A stretch of 23,547 nt of DNA from an uncultured Collinsella sp. (lineage in GTDB: Bacteria > Actinomycetota > Coriobacteriia > Coriobacteriales > Coriobacteriaceae): contig CAJJZP010000026.1 in the NCBI GenBank assembly GCA_905197665.1, positions 1 through 23,547 on the forward strand, read 5' to 3'. A program made the position numbers and the translations under genes. The notes below the pieces were generated by a model that saw only the letters and a program-made list of their open reading frames with translations, did no database searches and was not told where the DNA came from. Of the stretch, positions 1 through 6,914 are shown piece after piece. Numbering within the stretch: the stretch's first letter is position 1; each line of letters opens with the position of its first letter.

Positions 1-27
1 GCTCTGGCGGGTTTGCAGCGTCGAGCC

Positions 28-100
28 GTTACGCGGTTTGGTAAAACCGCGTAACCAAAGGCGCAGCGTCGACCGGTCCGCCGTTCGTTAGAACGGCGGA
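28..100. repeat. Two consecutive perfect hairpins at the left edge
   Basis: Two perfect stem-loops stand in tandem downstream of the GntR gene. The first (28-55) has a 12-bp stem, GTTACGCGGTTT paired with AAACCGCGTAAC, and a 4-base loop GGTA. The second (77-100) has a 10-bp stem, TCCGCCGTTC paired with GAACGGCGGA, and loop GTTA. Each is preceded by GCAGCGTCGA (16-25 and 63-72), so the unit motif-plus-hairpin is repeated although the stems differ. Neither is followed by a clear T-run on either strand, so a classical terminator role is not obvious. They may end the GntR transcript or a convergent gene left of the window. Confidence 0.6.
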
Positions 101-107
101 ACCAACC

Positions 108-827
108 CTACATGACCATAACGTAGCGCGATCCCACGTAGTACTGCTTACCCATCAGGACCGGCTCGCCATTGGGGCCGATAAAGCCGGCACGCAGATT
201 GAGCAGTGGATCGTGCGGAGCAATGCCCAACTCGGCCGCTTGCTCGGCGTTAGCGCGAACGGCCTCGACCGTACGGTAGCCAACCGAGACAATCGGCGTT
301 CCGCCAACACGCTCGACCTCGGCAAAAATCGACTTGTCCTCAAGATCGGCCGTCAACAGCTCACGGTATGTATCAAACGGCACAAAGATGTTTTCCTCAA
401 AGATGGGCTCGCCGTCGGCCGTACGCACGCGCTTAATGTGCAGTAGCAGCGCGTCCTTCTGCAGGCCAAAGAACTCCATCTCGTTTTGACGTGCCGGCAC
501 AATCTGGCGATCGACCACGTGTGCACCCGCCTTCATGCCATTGTCGGCACACAGCGCGGTAAACGTCTGCAGCGTCGAGGCGTGGAACTGGCGGTTGATG
601 TGCGGCGTGGAGACAAAGGTGCCGCGGCCCTGCTGCTTAACCAGGTAGCCATCGGAGCACAGCTCCTCAACGGCGCGACGCACCGTAATGCGGCTTACCT
701 CGTACTGCTCGGCAAGCTCAAGCTCGGACGGGATACGCTCCTTGGGTGCATAAACACCTTTCTCGATCGCATCCTTGATTTCGTCGTAAATCTGCTGGTA
801 AAGTGGTGCATTTTTGGGTGCGGGCAT
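108..827 (-). CDS. GntR family transcriptional regulator (HutC/UTRA type)
   Basis: This 239-residue protein is a one-component regulator that binds DNA as a dimer and releases it on binding a small effector, usually a sugar phosphate or amino-sugar derivative. Residues about 5-75 form the winged helix, with the family segments IPSELELAEQYEVSRITVRR and QGRGTFV. Residues about 90-235 match the UTRA effector domain, with conserved pieces such as DGEPIFEENIFVP and GEPVLMGKQYYVG. Length is typical. The ATG at 827 has only a weak purine-rich site (AAGAG) upstream. Its own promoter region carries the CGTTATA-type motif also found before the PTS operon and the EamA gene, so it is a reasonable candidate regulator of those, and of itself. 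The specific effector cannot be read from sequence. Confidence 0.9.
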   Translation of the reverse strand: MPAPKNAPLYQQIYDEIKDAIEKGVYAPKERIPSELELAEQYEVSRITVRRAVEELCSDGYLVKQQGRGTFVSTPHINRQFHASTLQTFTALCADNGMKAGAHVVDRQIVPARQNEMEFFGLQKDALLLHIKRVRTADGEPIFEENIFVPFDTYRELLTADLEDKSIFAEVERVGGTPIVSVGYRTVEAVRANAEQAAELGIAPHDPLLNLRAGFIGPNGEPVLMGKQYYVGSRYVMVM

Positions 828-862
828 ATCTGATCACTCTTATCAAAATAGCGAAATAACTA

Positions 863-891
863 ATACGTATATAACGTCTTTTTATATGTTA
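863..891. promoter_or_regulatory. Candidate operator/promoter upstream of GntR regulator
   Basis: The 104-base gap between the YitT gene and the GntR start is AT-rich in an otherwise GC-rich region. It contains the perfect palindrome ATACGTAT (863-870), then TATAACG (870-876), and TGTTAT (886-891), which resembles the reverse complement of that motif. TATAACGTCTT recurs before the PTS operon at 6739-6749. Autoregulation by the adjacent GntR protein is an inference. Confidence 0.4.
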
Positions 892-931
892 TCTCAGTTT
901 GATAAAACGATACACCACATACAGCAAATCC

Positions 932-1939
932 TTACTTGCCGTCGTCCTGCTGCAGACTGTCCTGCTCGCTGAGGCGCGCCTGCCTGCTGGCCATGCGCGC
1001 GGGCTTGTCGGGATCGGGTACGGCCGTGGGCATGGGCTCGTCGACATGACCGCCCCACCAGCCGCCCACGAAGTTGAGCGTGTGGAACACATTGATCACG
1101 GCGCCGGGATCAATATCGCACACCAGCTTGATAATGTCCTGGCTCTCGTAGGTCGAGACAACGGCGTGCAGCAGATACATCTTTTCGCGGCTGTATCCGC
1201 CAATGACCTCGGCGCAGCTAATGCCATGCTGAAAATGGTCAACATAGGCTGTCATGACCTCGTCTGCCTTGCGTGTCGTGATCTGCAGCGTCACACGGTC
1301 GTAGCGTCGGTAGAAACTGTCGATGGTCTTGGTCGAAATAAACTGGAACACGATGGAATACGCCGCATTGTCCCAGCCAAACATAAAGCCAAAGATCGCC
1401 AGGATAGCGCAGTTAAAGCCAAAGATGACGCCCCAGATGGTCTTGCCTGTATGGTTGGAAACCCACAGCGCGATAAAGTCGGTGCCGCCGGTGGATGCGC
1501 CGGACTTAAGCGCGATGGCGGCGCCCAGGCCCGAGACCACGCCGCCAAAGATGATGAGCATGATCTTGTCGCCCAAAAACGGGGCGAAGTGAAAGATGTT
1601 GAGGAACAGCGACGAGAGCATGACCTGCATCATCGAGAAGATGACGAAGCGCTTGCTGATGCCGCTCCAGCAAAGGAGCGCCACGGGGATGTTGAGCGCG
1701 AGCATGCCGAGCGAGATGTCGATATGAACGCCGCCGAGCGAGGTGACGCGATCGAGCAGGACCGCGACGCCGGTGAGGCCGCTCGGAAGCAGGTCGGCGG
1801 GGCGAATGAACGCCTGAATCAGAAATGTCTGGAGAACGGCGGAGATGGTGACCGCCACGGCAGTAATGGCGCGGCGGACGATGGTGAGACGGCCGAGCAC
1901 GAGCACGCGGTCCGTGAGCTGATCGATGGCGTTCGCCAC
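932..1939 (-). CDS. YitT family membrane protein (DUF161 plus DUF2179)
   Basis: The product is a 335-residue integral membrane protein of the YitT family, whose function is poorly established. Residues about 17-200 contain five or six hydrophobic segments, including TAVAVTISAVLQTFLI and FGGVVSGLGAAIALKSGAS, the latter with the family's SGASTGGTD segment. Residues about 215-300 form the soluble C-terminal DUF2179-like domain (VTLQITTRKADEVMTAYVDH onward). The C-terminal 40 residues are a charged tail. The start is GTG at 1939, chosen because AAAGGAG lies five bases upstream and the reading begins MANAIDQLTD. It is preceded by the terminator of the HAD gene and so is likely transcribed separately. 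Confidence 0.88.
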   Translation of the reverse strand: MANAIDQLTDRVLVLGRLTIVRRAITAVAVTISAVLQTFLIQAFIRPADLLPSGLTGVAVLLDRVTSLGGVHIDISLGMLALNIPVALLCWSGISKRFVIFSMMQVMLSSLFLNIFHFAPFLGDKIMLIIFGGVVSGLGAAIALKSGASTGGTDFIALWVSNHTGKTIWGVIFGFNCAILAIFGFMFGWDNAAYSIVFQFISTKTIDSFYRRYDRVTLQITTRKADEVMTAYVDHFQHGISCAEVIGGYSREKMYLLHAVVSTYESQDIIKLVCDIDPGAVINVFHTLNFVGGWWGGHVDEPMPTAVPDPDKPARMASRQARLSEQDSLQQDDGK

Positions 1940-2061
1940 GTAGGCTCCTTTCGAAGGCAGATGTAATTGTGGGGCATGCCGGCGATTGTAGCATGGAGCG
2001 CGAAAGGGCGCTTCAATTCACCCTCTCTCGACAACCATCAGAAGGACCGCGTAAAACCGCT

Positions 2062-2101
2062 CAAAAGAAAAACGCCGTGAAGAGAGCGATCCCTTCACAG
2101 C
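2062..2101 (-). terminator. Rho-independent terminator after the HAD gene
   Basis: On the minus strand a 9-bp stem (GCTGTGAAG with CTTCACGGC, one G-U pair; plus positions 2074-2082 and 2093-2101) with a 10-base loop is followed by GTTTTTCTTTT. It lies about 50 bases past the HAD stop codon and ends that transcript. Confidence 0.8.
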
Positions 2102-2116
2102 GAATTCGGCATTTGC

Positions 2117-2160
2117 CCAGATAAAACCTGCCAAATTAAACCTGTCCCTAAATGGCAGGT
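2117..2160 (-). repeat. 44-bp palindromic repeat, copy A (GGGACAG family)
   Basis: Read on the minus strand this copy has arms ACCTGCCA (2153-2160) and TGGCAGGT (2126-2133) around the core TTTAGGGACAGG, then TTTATCTGG. By eye it matches the copy at 2792-2835 at 38 of 44 positions in inverted orientation, and the copy at 10205-10239 at 33 of 35. The HAD gene's stop codon TAG (2148-2150) lies inside the core, so the repeat supplies the end of that protein. Confidence 0.75.
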
Positions 2161-2777
2161 AGGATGTCGGTCAGGTTGTCGATGACAACGTCGGCGGCGG
2201 ACTGATCCAGGTTAACGCCCTCGTGCGGACGCAGTGCCAGGACGCGCGCGCCGGAGCGCTTGCCGGCCTCGATGCCCAAAGGCGAGTCCTCGATAACCAG
2301 GCACTCGGTAGGCTCCACACTCAGCGCCTCCATGGCACGCAGGTAGATCTCGGGGTCGGGCTTAAATGCACTGCACTCGTGACCGCTGATGGTGTAGTCC
2401 AGCACGTCGGTGATACCGGCAATCTCCACCAGCTCGTCAATGAGCTCGCGATAGGACGAGCTCGCGATGGCACACTTGACGCCGCGCTCGTGCAGCTCGC
2501 GCATCACCGGCTCCGTCTGCTCGTTGAGCAGCTCGGCATACGGAACAGGGTGAACCGGGCTGTAGACCTGCTTGTACTCAACGCGCAAGCGCTCGCGCAG
2601 CTCAACATCGTCGGGCACCAGCGACTTCCAGATGGCAGGCTCGTTAGACCCCGAAAGATCGGGGATCTCGTCAAAGTGGAACCCCTTCTCCTCCATAAAC
2701 GCCACGCGGCGACGGTTGTAGAACCACTCGGTATCGACCAGCACGCCGTCCATATCAAACAGCACCGCCTTGATCAT
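2148..2777 (-). CDS. HAD-superfamily phosphatase, beta-phosphoglucomutase-like
   Basis: This 209-residue protein is a HAD subfamily I hydrolase or phosphosugar mutase. All four HAD motifs are visible: motif I FDMDGVLVDTE with nucleophile D8 and acid/base D10; motif II IASSS around residues 104-108; motif III K139 in CSAFKPDPEIYL; and motif IV IEDSPLGIEAG with E163 and D164. The helical cap lies between residues about 16 and 90. The frame is open upstream to 2909, but the start at 2777 was chosen because GGGAGGAG lies at proper spacing and the protein then begins MIKAVLFDMDG. It follows the SIS gene behind a terminator and is bracketed by two inverted repeat copies. A role in dephosphorylating a sugar phosphate from the PTS/SIS pathway is plausible but unproven. 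Confidence 0.88.
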   Translation of the reverse strand: MIKAVLFDMDGVLVDTEWFYNRRRVAFMEEKGFHFDEIPDLSGSNEPAIWKSLVPDDVELRERLRVEYKQVYSPVHPVPYAELLNEQTEPVMRELHERGVKCAIASSSYRELIDELVEIAGITDVLDYTISGHECSAFKPDPEIYLRAMEALSVEPTECLVIEDSPLGIEAGKRSGARVLALRPHEGVNLDQSAADVVIDNLTDILPAI

Positions 2778-2791
2778 ACGCATCTCCTCCC

Positions 2792-2835
2792 ACCTGCCAA
2801 AAAGGGACAGATTTATTTTGGTAGGTTTTATCTGG
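2792..2835 (+). repeat. 44-bp palindromic repeat, copy B (GGGACAG family)
   Basis: Plus-strand copy with arms ACCTGCCA (2792-2799) and TGGTAGGT (2819-2826), core AAAGGGACAG, and the shared trailing TTTATCTGG (2827-2835). It is inverted relative to copy A at 2117-2160, so the two flank the HAD gene. It ends 14 bases before the HAD start codon and covers its leader. Confidence 0.75.
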
Positions 2836-2868
2836 TGTTTTGCGACGCGACAGACACGCCCCCAAAGC

Positions 2869-2899
2869 AAAAAGGGGACGGGGCGCAAACCCCATCCCC
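2869..2899 (-). terminator. Terminator after the first SIS gene
   Basis: On the minus strand GGGGATGGGG pairs with CCCCGTCCCC (10 bp with one G-U; plus positions 2890-2899 and 2874-2883) around a 6-base loop and runs directly into TTTTT. It stands about 35 bases past the SIS stop. The HAD gene is therefore probably expressed from its own promoter or by read-through. Confidence 0.8.
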
Positions 2900-2933
2900 T
2901 CTCAATCAACCCGTAAGGTCTACTTACTTGTGA

Positions 2934-3917
2934 TTAGTAGGAAAGCTTCCACATGTAGCGACGCATGGTCAGCGGGTGCTGACGGGCCTCGGCGATCTGG
3001 TTGCCGTACTCGCGCATAACGGCGAGGTGCAGCAGCGGGTTGAAGTAGGTGACGACGCTCGCGGGCACGGCGTCAGCCAGGCCGTAGTCCTTGGAGTCGA
3101 TCAGAGCGACCTTGGCGCCCATGCGCTCAAGGAAGGTGAGGGCGCGAGCGTCCATCGGACGGGTAGCACCATCGGACATGAAGAAGACGTAGGGCTTACC
3201 CTCGGTGGAAACCTCGAACGGGCCGTGGAAGTACTCGCCGGTGTTGTAGGCGGCGGCGTCGATCCACTGCATCTCGGTGAACAGGAAGGCGGCGTGAGAA
3301 TAAGCCATCTTCTCGGAGGCACCGGAGGCCATGAAGTAGATCATCTTGTCGTCCTTGAAGTCCTCGGCGAACTTCTTGGCGAGCTTCTTGCAGTGCTGAG
3401 CGGCGTTCTCGCAGAGATCGAAAACGTTGGTGAGGCCGGTGATCATGTCCTCGTAGTGGTCATAGCCCTCGGTCTGCTGAAGGATCTCGAGAGCAAGAGC
3501 GATGGCATAGCCGGGCTTCTCGCACTTGGCAGCGTAGTTGGCGTGGAAGCCGTGGACGATGACGTGGTCGGCGTCGACGGTCAGAGCGGAGCCAGCCTTG
3601 TTGGTGAGGGAGACGACCGGGCAGTTGTGCTTCTTGGCGGTCTTGTTGGCCTCGACGGTCTCGGGCGTGGAGCCACCGAGGGAGCAGGTGATCACGAAGG
3701 TGTGCTCGTTGACCCAGGAAGGCGTGTCGTAGTTGAACTCGTTAGCGGTGAAGATCTGAACGTTCAGCTTGTCCGTGTTGTTGGCCAGGAAGTACTTGGC
3801 GGGGTAAAGGTCGGACATGGAAGCACCGCAGCCGACGAAAGCGACGCTGTGAATCTCGTGGTTGGACAGGACGTCAGCGACGATCTGCTTAGGGAGGTTA
3901 AGGTCGATCTCGTACAT
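2934..3917 (-). CDS. SIS-domain sugar-phosphate deglycase, FraB/GfrF/FrlB-like
   Basis: The 327-residue cytosolic protein has two SIS (sugar isomerase) domains, about residues 20-150 and 180-320. Enzymes of this family split 6-phosphorylated Amadori compounds, such as fructoselysine-6-P or fructose-asparagine-6-P, into glucose-6-P and the free amino acid. Visible family features are the phosphosugar loop VAFVGCGASMSD, TCSLGGSTPETV (residues 78-89), the segment GEYFHGPFEV with E228 and H231, and the C-terminal HPLTMRRYMWKLSY, which I recall as nearly identical in Salmonella FraB. The start at 3917 is preferred over two upstream in-frame codons because AAAGGA then lies nine bases away. It is the last gene of a PTS operon, which would supply a substrate already phosphorylated. 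A glutamine-fructose-6-P or glucosamine isomerase role is less likely, given the FraB-like C terminus. Confidence 0.82.
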   Translation of the reverse strand: MYEIDLNLPKQIVADVLSNHEIHSVAFVGCGASMSDLYPAKYFLANNTDKLNVQIFTANEFNYDTPSWVNEHTFVITCSLGGSTPETVEANKTAKKHNCPVVSLTNKAGSALTVDADHVIVHGFHANYAAKCEKPGYAIALALEILQQTEGYDHYEDMITGLTNVFDLCENAAQHCKKLAKKFAEDFKDDKMIYFMASGASEKMAYSHAAFLFTEMQWIDAAAYNTGEYFHGPFEVSTEGKPYVFFMSDGATRPMDARALTFLERMGAKVALIDSKDYGLADAVPASVVTYFNPLLHLAVMREYGNQIAEARQHPLTMRRYMWKLSY

Positions 3918-4009
3918 CTGACACATTCCTTTCGATTTGTTGCGGCGCCACATTGCCGGACGCTCGCAGGGTTACCGTGGTTAGGACCGAGTCGCCGGCC
4001 CGTTGAGGA

Positions 4010-4038
4010 TGTGACAAAGGAACTGTCCCTTTGTCACA
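4010..4038. repeat. Perfect 11-bp hairpin between IID and SIS genes
   Basis: TGTGACAAAGG (4010-4020) pairs perfectly with CCTTTGTCACA (4028-4038) around a 7-base loop. The minus strand reads AAAGGGACAGTT, sharing the GGGACAG core with the other palindromic repeats here, so it looks like another dispersed element of the same general class. There is no T-run. Confidence 0.65.
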
Positions 4039-4052
4039 TGTTAGGGATGGAA

Positions 4053-4083
4053 GCCTGCCTGGGGTATGGGATGCCAGGCAGGC
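4053..4083. repeat. Second perfect hairpin in the IID-SIS gap
   Basis: GCCTGCCTGG (4053-4062) pairs perfectly with CCAGGCAGGC (4074-4083) around an 11-base loop, 26 bases past the IID stop codon. On the minus strand it is followed by TTCCATCC rather than a T-run, so it is more likely an RNA-stabilising or partial attenuating structure than a full terminator. Such a stem could set SIS expression relative to the PTS genes. Confidence 0.6.
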
Positions 4084-4108
4084 CCCCGGGGGAAGCATTG
4101 GGTCGCGA

Positions 4109-4942
4109 CTAGGCCAGGATGCCGGCCGCGGAGAGGGCGATGCCGCCCACAATGGCGATCACGAGAAGCCAACCGGTGTTGACGTTCTTCTTGATGAGCC
4201 AGTACATAAGGCCGGTGAGGCCGAGGGAGATCATCTGGGGCATCATGCCGTCCAGGATGTCCTGGATAACGACGGTACCCTCAGCGAACTGCAGCGGGGT
4301 GGTGGCGCCGATCAGTGTAGCGATCATGCCGCCCACGGACATAAGGCCCACGATGCCGCAGACATACATGAGCTTCTCCATGAGGTCGCCGCCCTGGAGC
4401 TTGCTCAGGTACTCGTGGCCACCCTGGTAGCCGATCTTGGCGGCAAACCACGTGATCAGCACGGAAGGCACGATGGAGATGAGCATGGCCAGGATCGGGC
4501 CCATGATGGAGCCCTGCTGAGCCAGCTGGACGCCCAGACCAAAGGCGATGACGCGGATGGTGCCCTGGAAGAAGGAGTCACCAATACCGGAAAGCGGACC
4601 CATGAGGGAGGTCTTGACCGCGTTGATCGAATCGGGATCGAAGTTCTCGGGATCCTTGGCGTACTCCTCCTCCATGGAGGCGGCGAGGCCTAGGACAAAA
4701 GCGCTCGTCTGCGGGGTGCAGTTGTAGAACGCCATGTGACGGTGGTAAGCCTCTTTCTTAGCAGCGAGCTGCTTGGGATCGGACTCATCCGGATAGAGGC
4801 GATCGAGCGTGGGAACCATGCCGTAGAGGAAGCCCATGTTCATCTGACGCTCGTAGTTCCAAGAGGCCTGGATGGCCCAGGAGCGCCAGAAGAACTGGCT
4901 GACCTTCTTGTTCAGGGACACGTCCTTGGTTGCGGTTGCCAT
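4109..4942 (-). CDS. PTS system mannose-family IID component
   Basis: This 277-residue protein is the IID membrane subunit that forms the sugar channel together with IIC. The amino end carries the IID signature FFWRSWAIQASWNYERQMNM (residues about 17-36). The central MGPLSGIGDSFFQG (about 112-125) is another family hallmark, and hydrophobic segments follow from about residue 125 to the end. The start at 4942 was chosen for the strong AAGGAGGA site upstream; the frame is open further upstream but overlaps IIC. Only 13 bases separate it from the IIC stop, so the two are cotranscribed. Length fits the family. Confidence 0.93.
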   Translation of the reverse strand: MATATKDVSLNKKVSQFFWRSWAIQASWNYERQMNMGFLYGMVPTLDRLYPDESDPKQLAAKKEAYHRHMAFYNCTPQTSAFVLGLAASMEEEYAKDPENFDPDSINAVKTSLMGPLSGIGDSFFQGTIRVIAFGLGVQLAQQGSIMGPILAMLISIVPSVLITWFAAKIGYQGGHEYLSKLQGGDLMEKLMYVCGIVGLMSVGGMIATLIGATTPLQFAEGTVVIQDILDGMMPQMISLGLTGLMYWLIKKNVNTGWLLVIAIVGGIALSAAGILA

Positions 4943-4955
4943 AGTGTGTTCCTCC

Positions 4956-5750
4956 TTAGTCTTCGTCGTCTTCGAGCGGATCGTAGTCGGAATCGACACC
5001 GGCGGCTGCATGGGAACCGTTGAACTTGAAGCCCATGAAGACGACAGCCAGGCACACACCGATCAAAGCGACCGCGATGACGGACAGGTTGAGGTAAGCG
5101 GCGAGCAGGAAACCGATGAACAGGAACGGAGTCATACCCTTCTTGATCATCATGGTGAGCAGCAGGGCCAAGCCGTAGGCGGTCATGATCTTGGTCGAAA
5201 CGTTAAGACCAGTGGACAGCCACTCGGGAACCATGTTGACGATGGCCTGAACCAGGTCGGTGCCAACAAAGACGGCCAGGAAGATCGGCAGGAAGTACAT
5301 GACGGCGTACAGACCGGAGCCGGCGCAGATGTGCATGCGGTAGGCGGTCTTGAACTTTCCGTTATCGATCGCGCTATCTGCCACATGGGTGAGGGCGGCG
5401 ATGATGGAACGGAACACGATGCCGAGGAGCTGGCCCAGGACGGCGACCGGGATGGCGATCGTCATGGCGGTCTCGGCGGAAGCATCGGTCAGGCACGCAA
5501 AGGCAGCGGCCACGATGCCGCCCAGGACCATATCGGGCGGAACGGCAGCGCCGACCTGCACCAGGCCCATGGACACGAGCTCGACGGCGGCACCGACGGC
5601 AAGGCCGGTGGGCACATCGCCCAGCAGCAAACCGACGAGCGTAGCGCCAACGAGGGGCTGCTCGAAGTTAAGACGACCGAGCAGGCGGGAGTCCCACATG
5701 CAGAACACGCCGACGAGGCCGACGAGCACCGCACTGATGAACGTATTCAT
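4956..5750 (-). CDS. PTS system mannose/sorbose-family IIC component
   Basis: The 264-residue polytopic membrane protein is the IIC subunit of a mannose-class PTS. The segments PLVGATLVGLLLGDVPTGLA and GAAVELVSMGLVQVGAAVPP (residues about 32-71) are typical of the EIIC-Man family, as is the alternation of hydrophobic stretches to about residue 240. The last 20 residues are acidic (SDYDPLEDDED at the end), unlike the membrane core. The ATG at 5750 follows AAAGGAG. It lies 36 bases downstream of the IIAB gene. Substrate specificity of these transporters cannot be read from IIC alone. Confidence 0.93.
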   Translation of the reverse strand: MNTFISAVLVGLVGVFCMWDSRLLGRLNFEQPLVGATLVGLLLGDVPTGLAVGAAVELVSMGLVQVGAAVPPDMVLGGIVAAAFACLTDASAETAMTIAIPVAVLGQLLGIVFRSIIAALTHVADSAIDNGKFKTAYRMHICAGSGLYAVMYFLPIFLAVFVGTDLVQAIVNMVPEWLSTGLNVSTKIMTAYGLALLLTMMIKKGMTPFLFIGFLLAAYLNLSVIAVALIGVCLAVVFMGFKFNGSHAAAGVDSDYDPLEDDED

Positions 5751-5786
5751 ACCCTTCTCCTTTCAGTCAGGCAAACGCCTGGTTGA

Positions 5787-6710
5787 TTACAGCTTGGCGT
5801 CGATGTCGACGCTCTGATACGTAGGGGTCTGCTGGACGTAGAGCTTAATGCCCATGTCGAGCAGCTGGTTGACGTCGGCCTTCTGGGTGGCGTCGAAGAA
5901 GACGGAGCTGTCCTTGCCGCCGACCTGCTCGGCACCGTCGTGGTTGGCGGTGGCGCCCAGGTTGATGGCGTCGAGCTTGTAGCCCTGGCAGAACTGCAGC
6001 ATCTCGGCAGTGTTGCCAAAGACGAACATGACGCGCTCGCCGAGGGTGTTGAGCTTGTCCATCTTGGCAAGGGCACGCTCAACGGTGAAGACGTTCAGGC
6101 GCACGCCCTGGGGCTTGGCCAGCTTAAGAGCGCCCTTCTTGATGTCATCGTTGGCGGCAGCGTTGTCGACGACGATGATGCGCTCGGCCTGAACCTTGGT
6201 GGTCCAGGTAAAGACGACCTGGCCGTGCAGCAGACGGTAGTCAAGACGTGCGAGGACGATCTTGGCGGGACCGGAGCTGTGACGGGACGCCTTGGCCTTC
6301 TTGGCGGGAGCCGCGGCGACCTCGACCGGTGCGTTGGGGTTGGTCAGACCGGTGCGGGCCTCGTTGATGAGGGCCGCGAGCTCGGTGCCCTTGACGGGGG
6401 CGGGGCTCATAGCAAGCGTGAGCGCCAGCGGGATGTTGAAACCGCTGACAACCGTGAACTTCGTGCCGTTCTTGGAAAGCTCGACCATGTTGTTGTTGAC
6501 CGAGCTACCGAGCATATCGGTTAGCACATACACGGTGTCGTCCGCGTTGAACGTGGCGATCATAGCCTCAACCTTATTGGTGATGGGCTCCTTGTCGTCA
6601 CGAGCAAGCGACACGACGTGGACGTTCGACACGTCGCCGAGAACCATCTCGAGCGTGTCTTTGGCGCCTGCGGCCAGGCCGCCATGAGATGCGAGAATGA
6701 TCTGATTCAT
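5787..6710 (-). CDS. PTS system mannose-family fused IIAB component
   Basis: The 307-residue cytosolic phosphotransfer protein is a fusion. The IIA domain (residues about 1-125) has the phosphorylatable H9 in ASHGGLAAG and the DMLGSS segment. An Ala/Pro/Lys linker (about 126-148) leads to the IIB domain (149-307), whose active histidine H162 lies in RLDYRLLHGQV. Phosphate passes from HPr to H9, then to H162, then to the sugar during import through IIC/IID. The ATG at 6710 follows AAAGGAGGAGG, one of the strongest ribosome sites in the window. It is the first gene of the operon. The fused layout is like E. coli ManX, whereas the Salmonella Gfr fructoselysine system has separate IIA and IIB. 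Confidence 0.94.
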   Translation of the reverse strand: MNQIILASHGGLAAGAKDTLEMVLGDVSNVHVVSLARDDKEPITNKVEAMIATFNADDTVYVLTDMLGSSVNNNMVELSKNGTKFTVVSGFNIPLALTLAMSPAPVKGTELAALINEARTGLTNPNAPVEVAAAPAKKAKASRHSSGPAKIVLARLDYRLLHGQVVFTWTTKVQAERIIVVDNAAANDDIKKGALKLAKPQGVRLNVFTVERALAKMDKLNTLGERVMFVFGNTAEMLQFCQGYKLDAINLGATANHDGAEQVGGKDSSVFFDATQKADVNQLLDMGIKLYVQQTPTYQSVDIDAKL

Positions 6711-6726
6711 CTTGCCTCCTCCTTTT

Positions 6727-6756
6727 CGTTATGGTCATTATAACGTCTTATACGTT
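6727..6756. promoter_or_regulatory. Operator-like repeats overlapping the PTS promoter
   Basis: Upstream of IIAB are two adjoining inverted repeats: CGTTAT...ATAACG (6727-6745, 7-base spacer) and AACG...CGTT (6742-6756). On the minus strand a perfect TATAAT (6742 down to 6737) sits inside them, a good -10 box with a leader of about 20 bases to the start codon. I see no good -35. Overlap of the palindromes with the -10 suggests repression. Related motifs occur at 863-891 and 8038-8053. Confidence 0.5.
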
Positions 6757-6914
6757 GCTTATATTGATAATTAGTATATAAACCGTTCGCGGGTGAAAAA
6801 TGACCGTTGGCGGGTTTAACGCAATCGAAACGATGGTCTTGGGTAGGTCGGCGCTGGCTAGGCGCCGCCCGATCAAACGCCGGGCGCTACCTGCTCAAAC
6901 ACACCGCCAATCCC

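Noticed and set aside
2778..2909. Longer amino end for the HAD protein
   Set aside because: The extra 44 residues translate a dispersed repeat and part of a terminator; the strong ribosome site and motif I at residue 8 support the start at 2777.
2976..4112. Plus-strand open frame of 378 codons opposite the first SIS gene
   Set aside because: Its Val/Gly/Leu/Asp-rich product mirrors codon use of the real minus-strand gene. The same kind of shadow occurs opposite the second SIS gene at 8330-9304, and opposite YitT at 899-1966.
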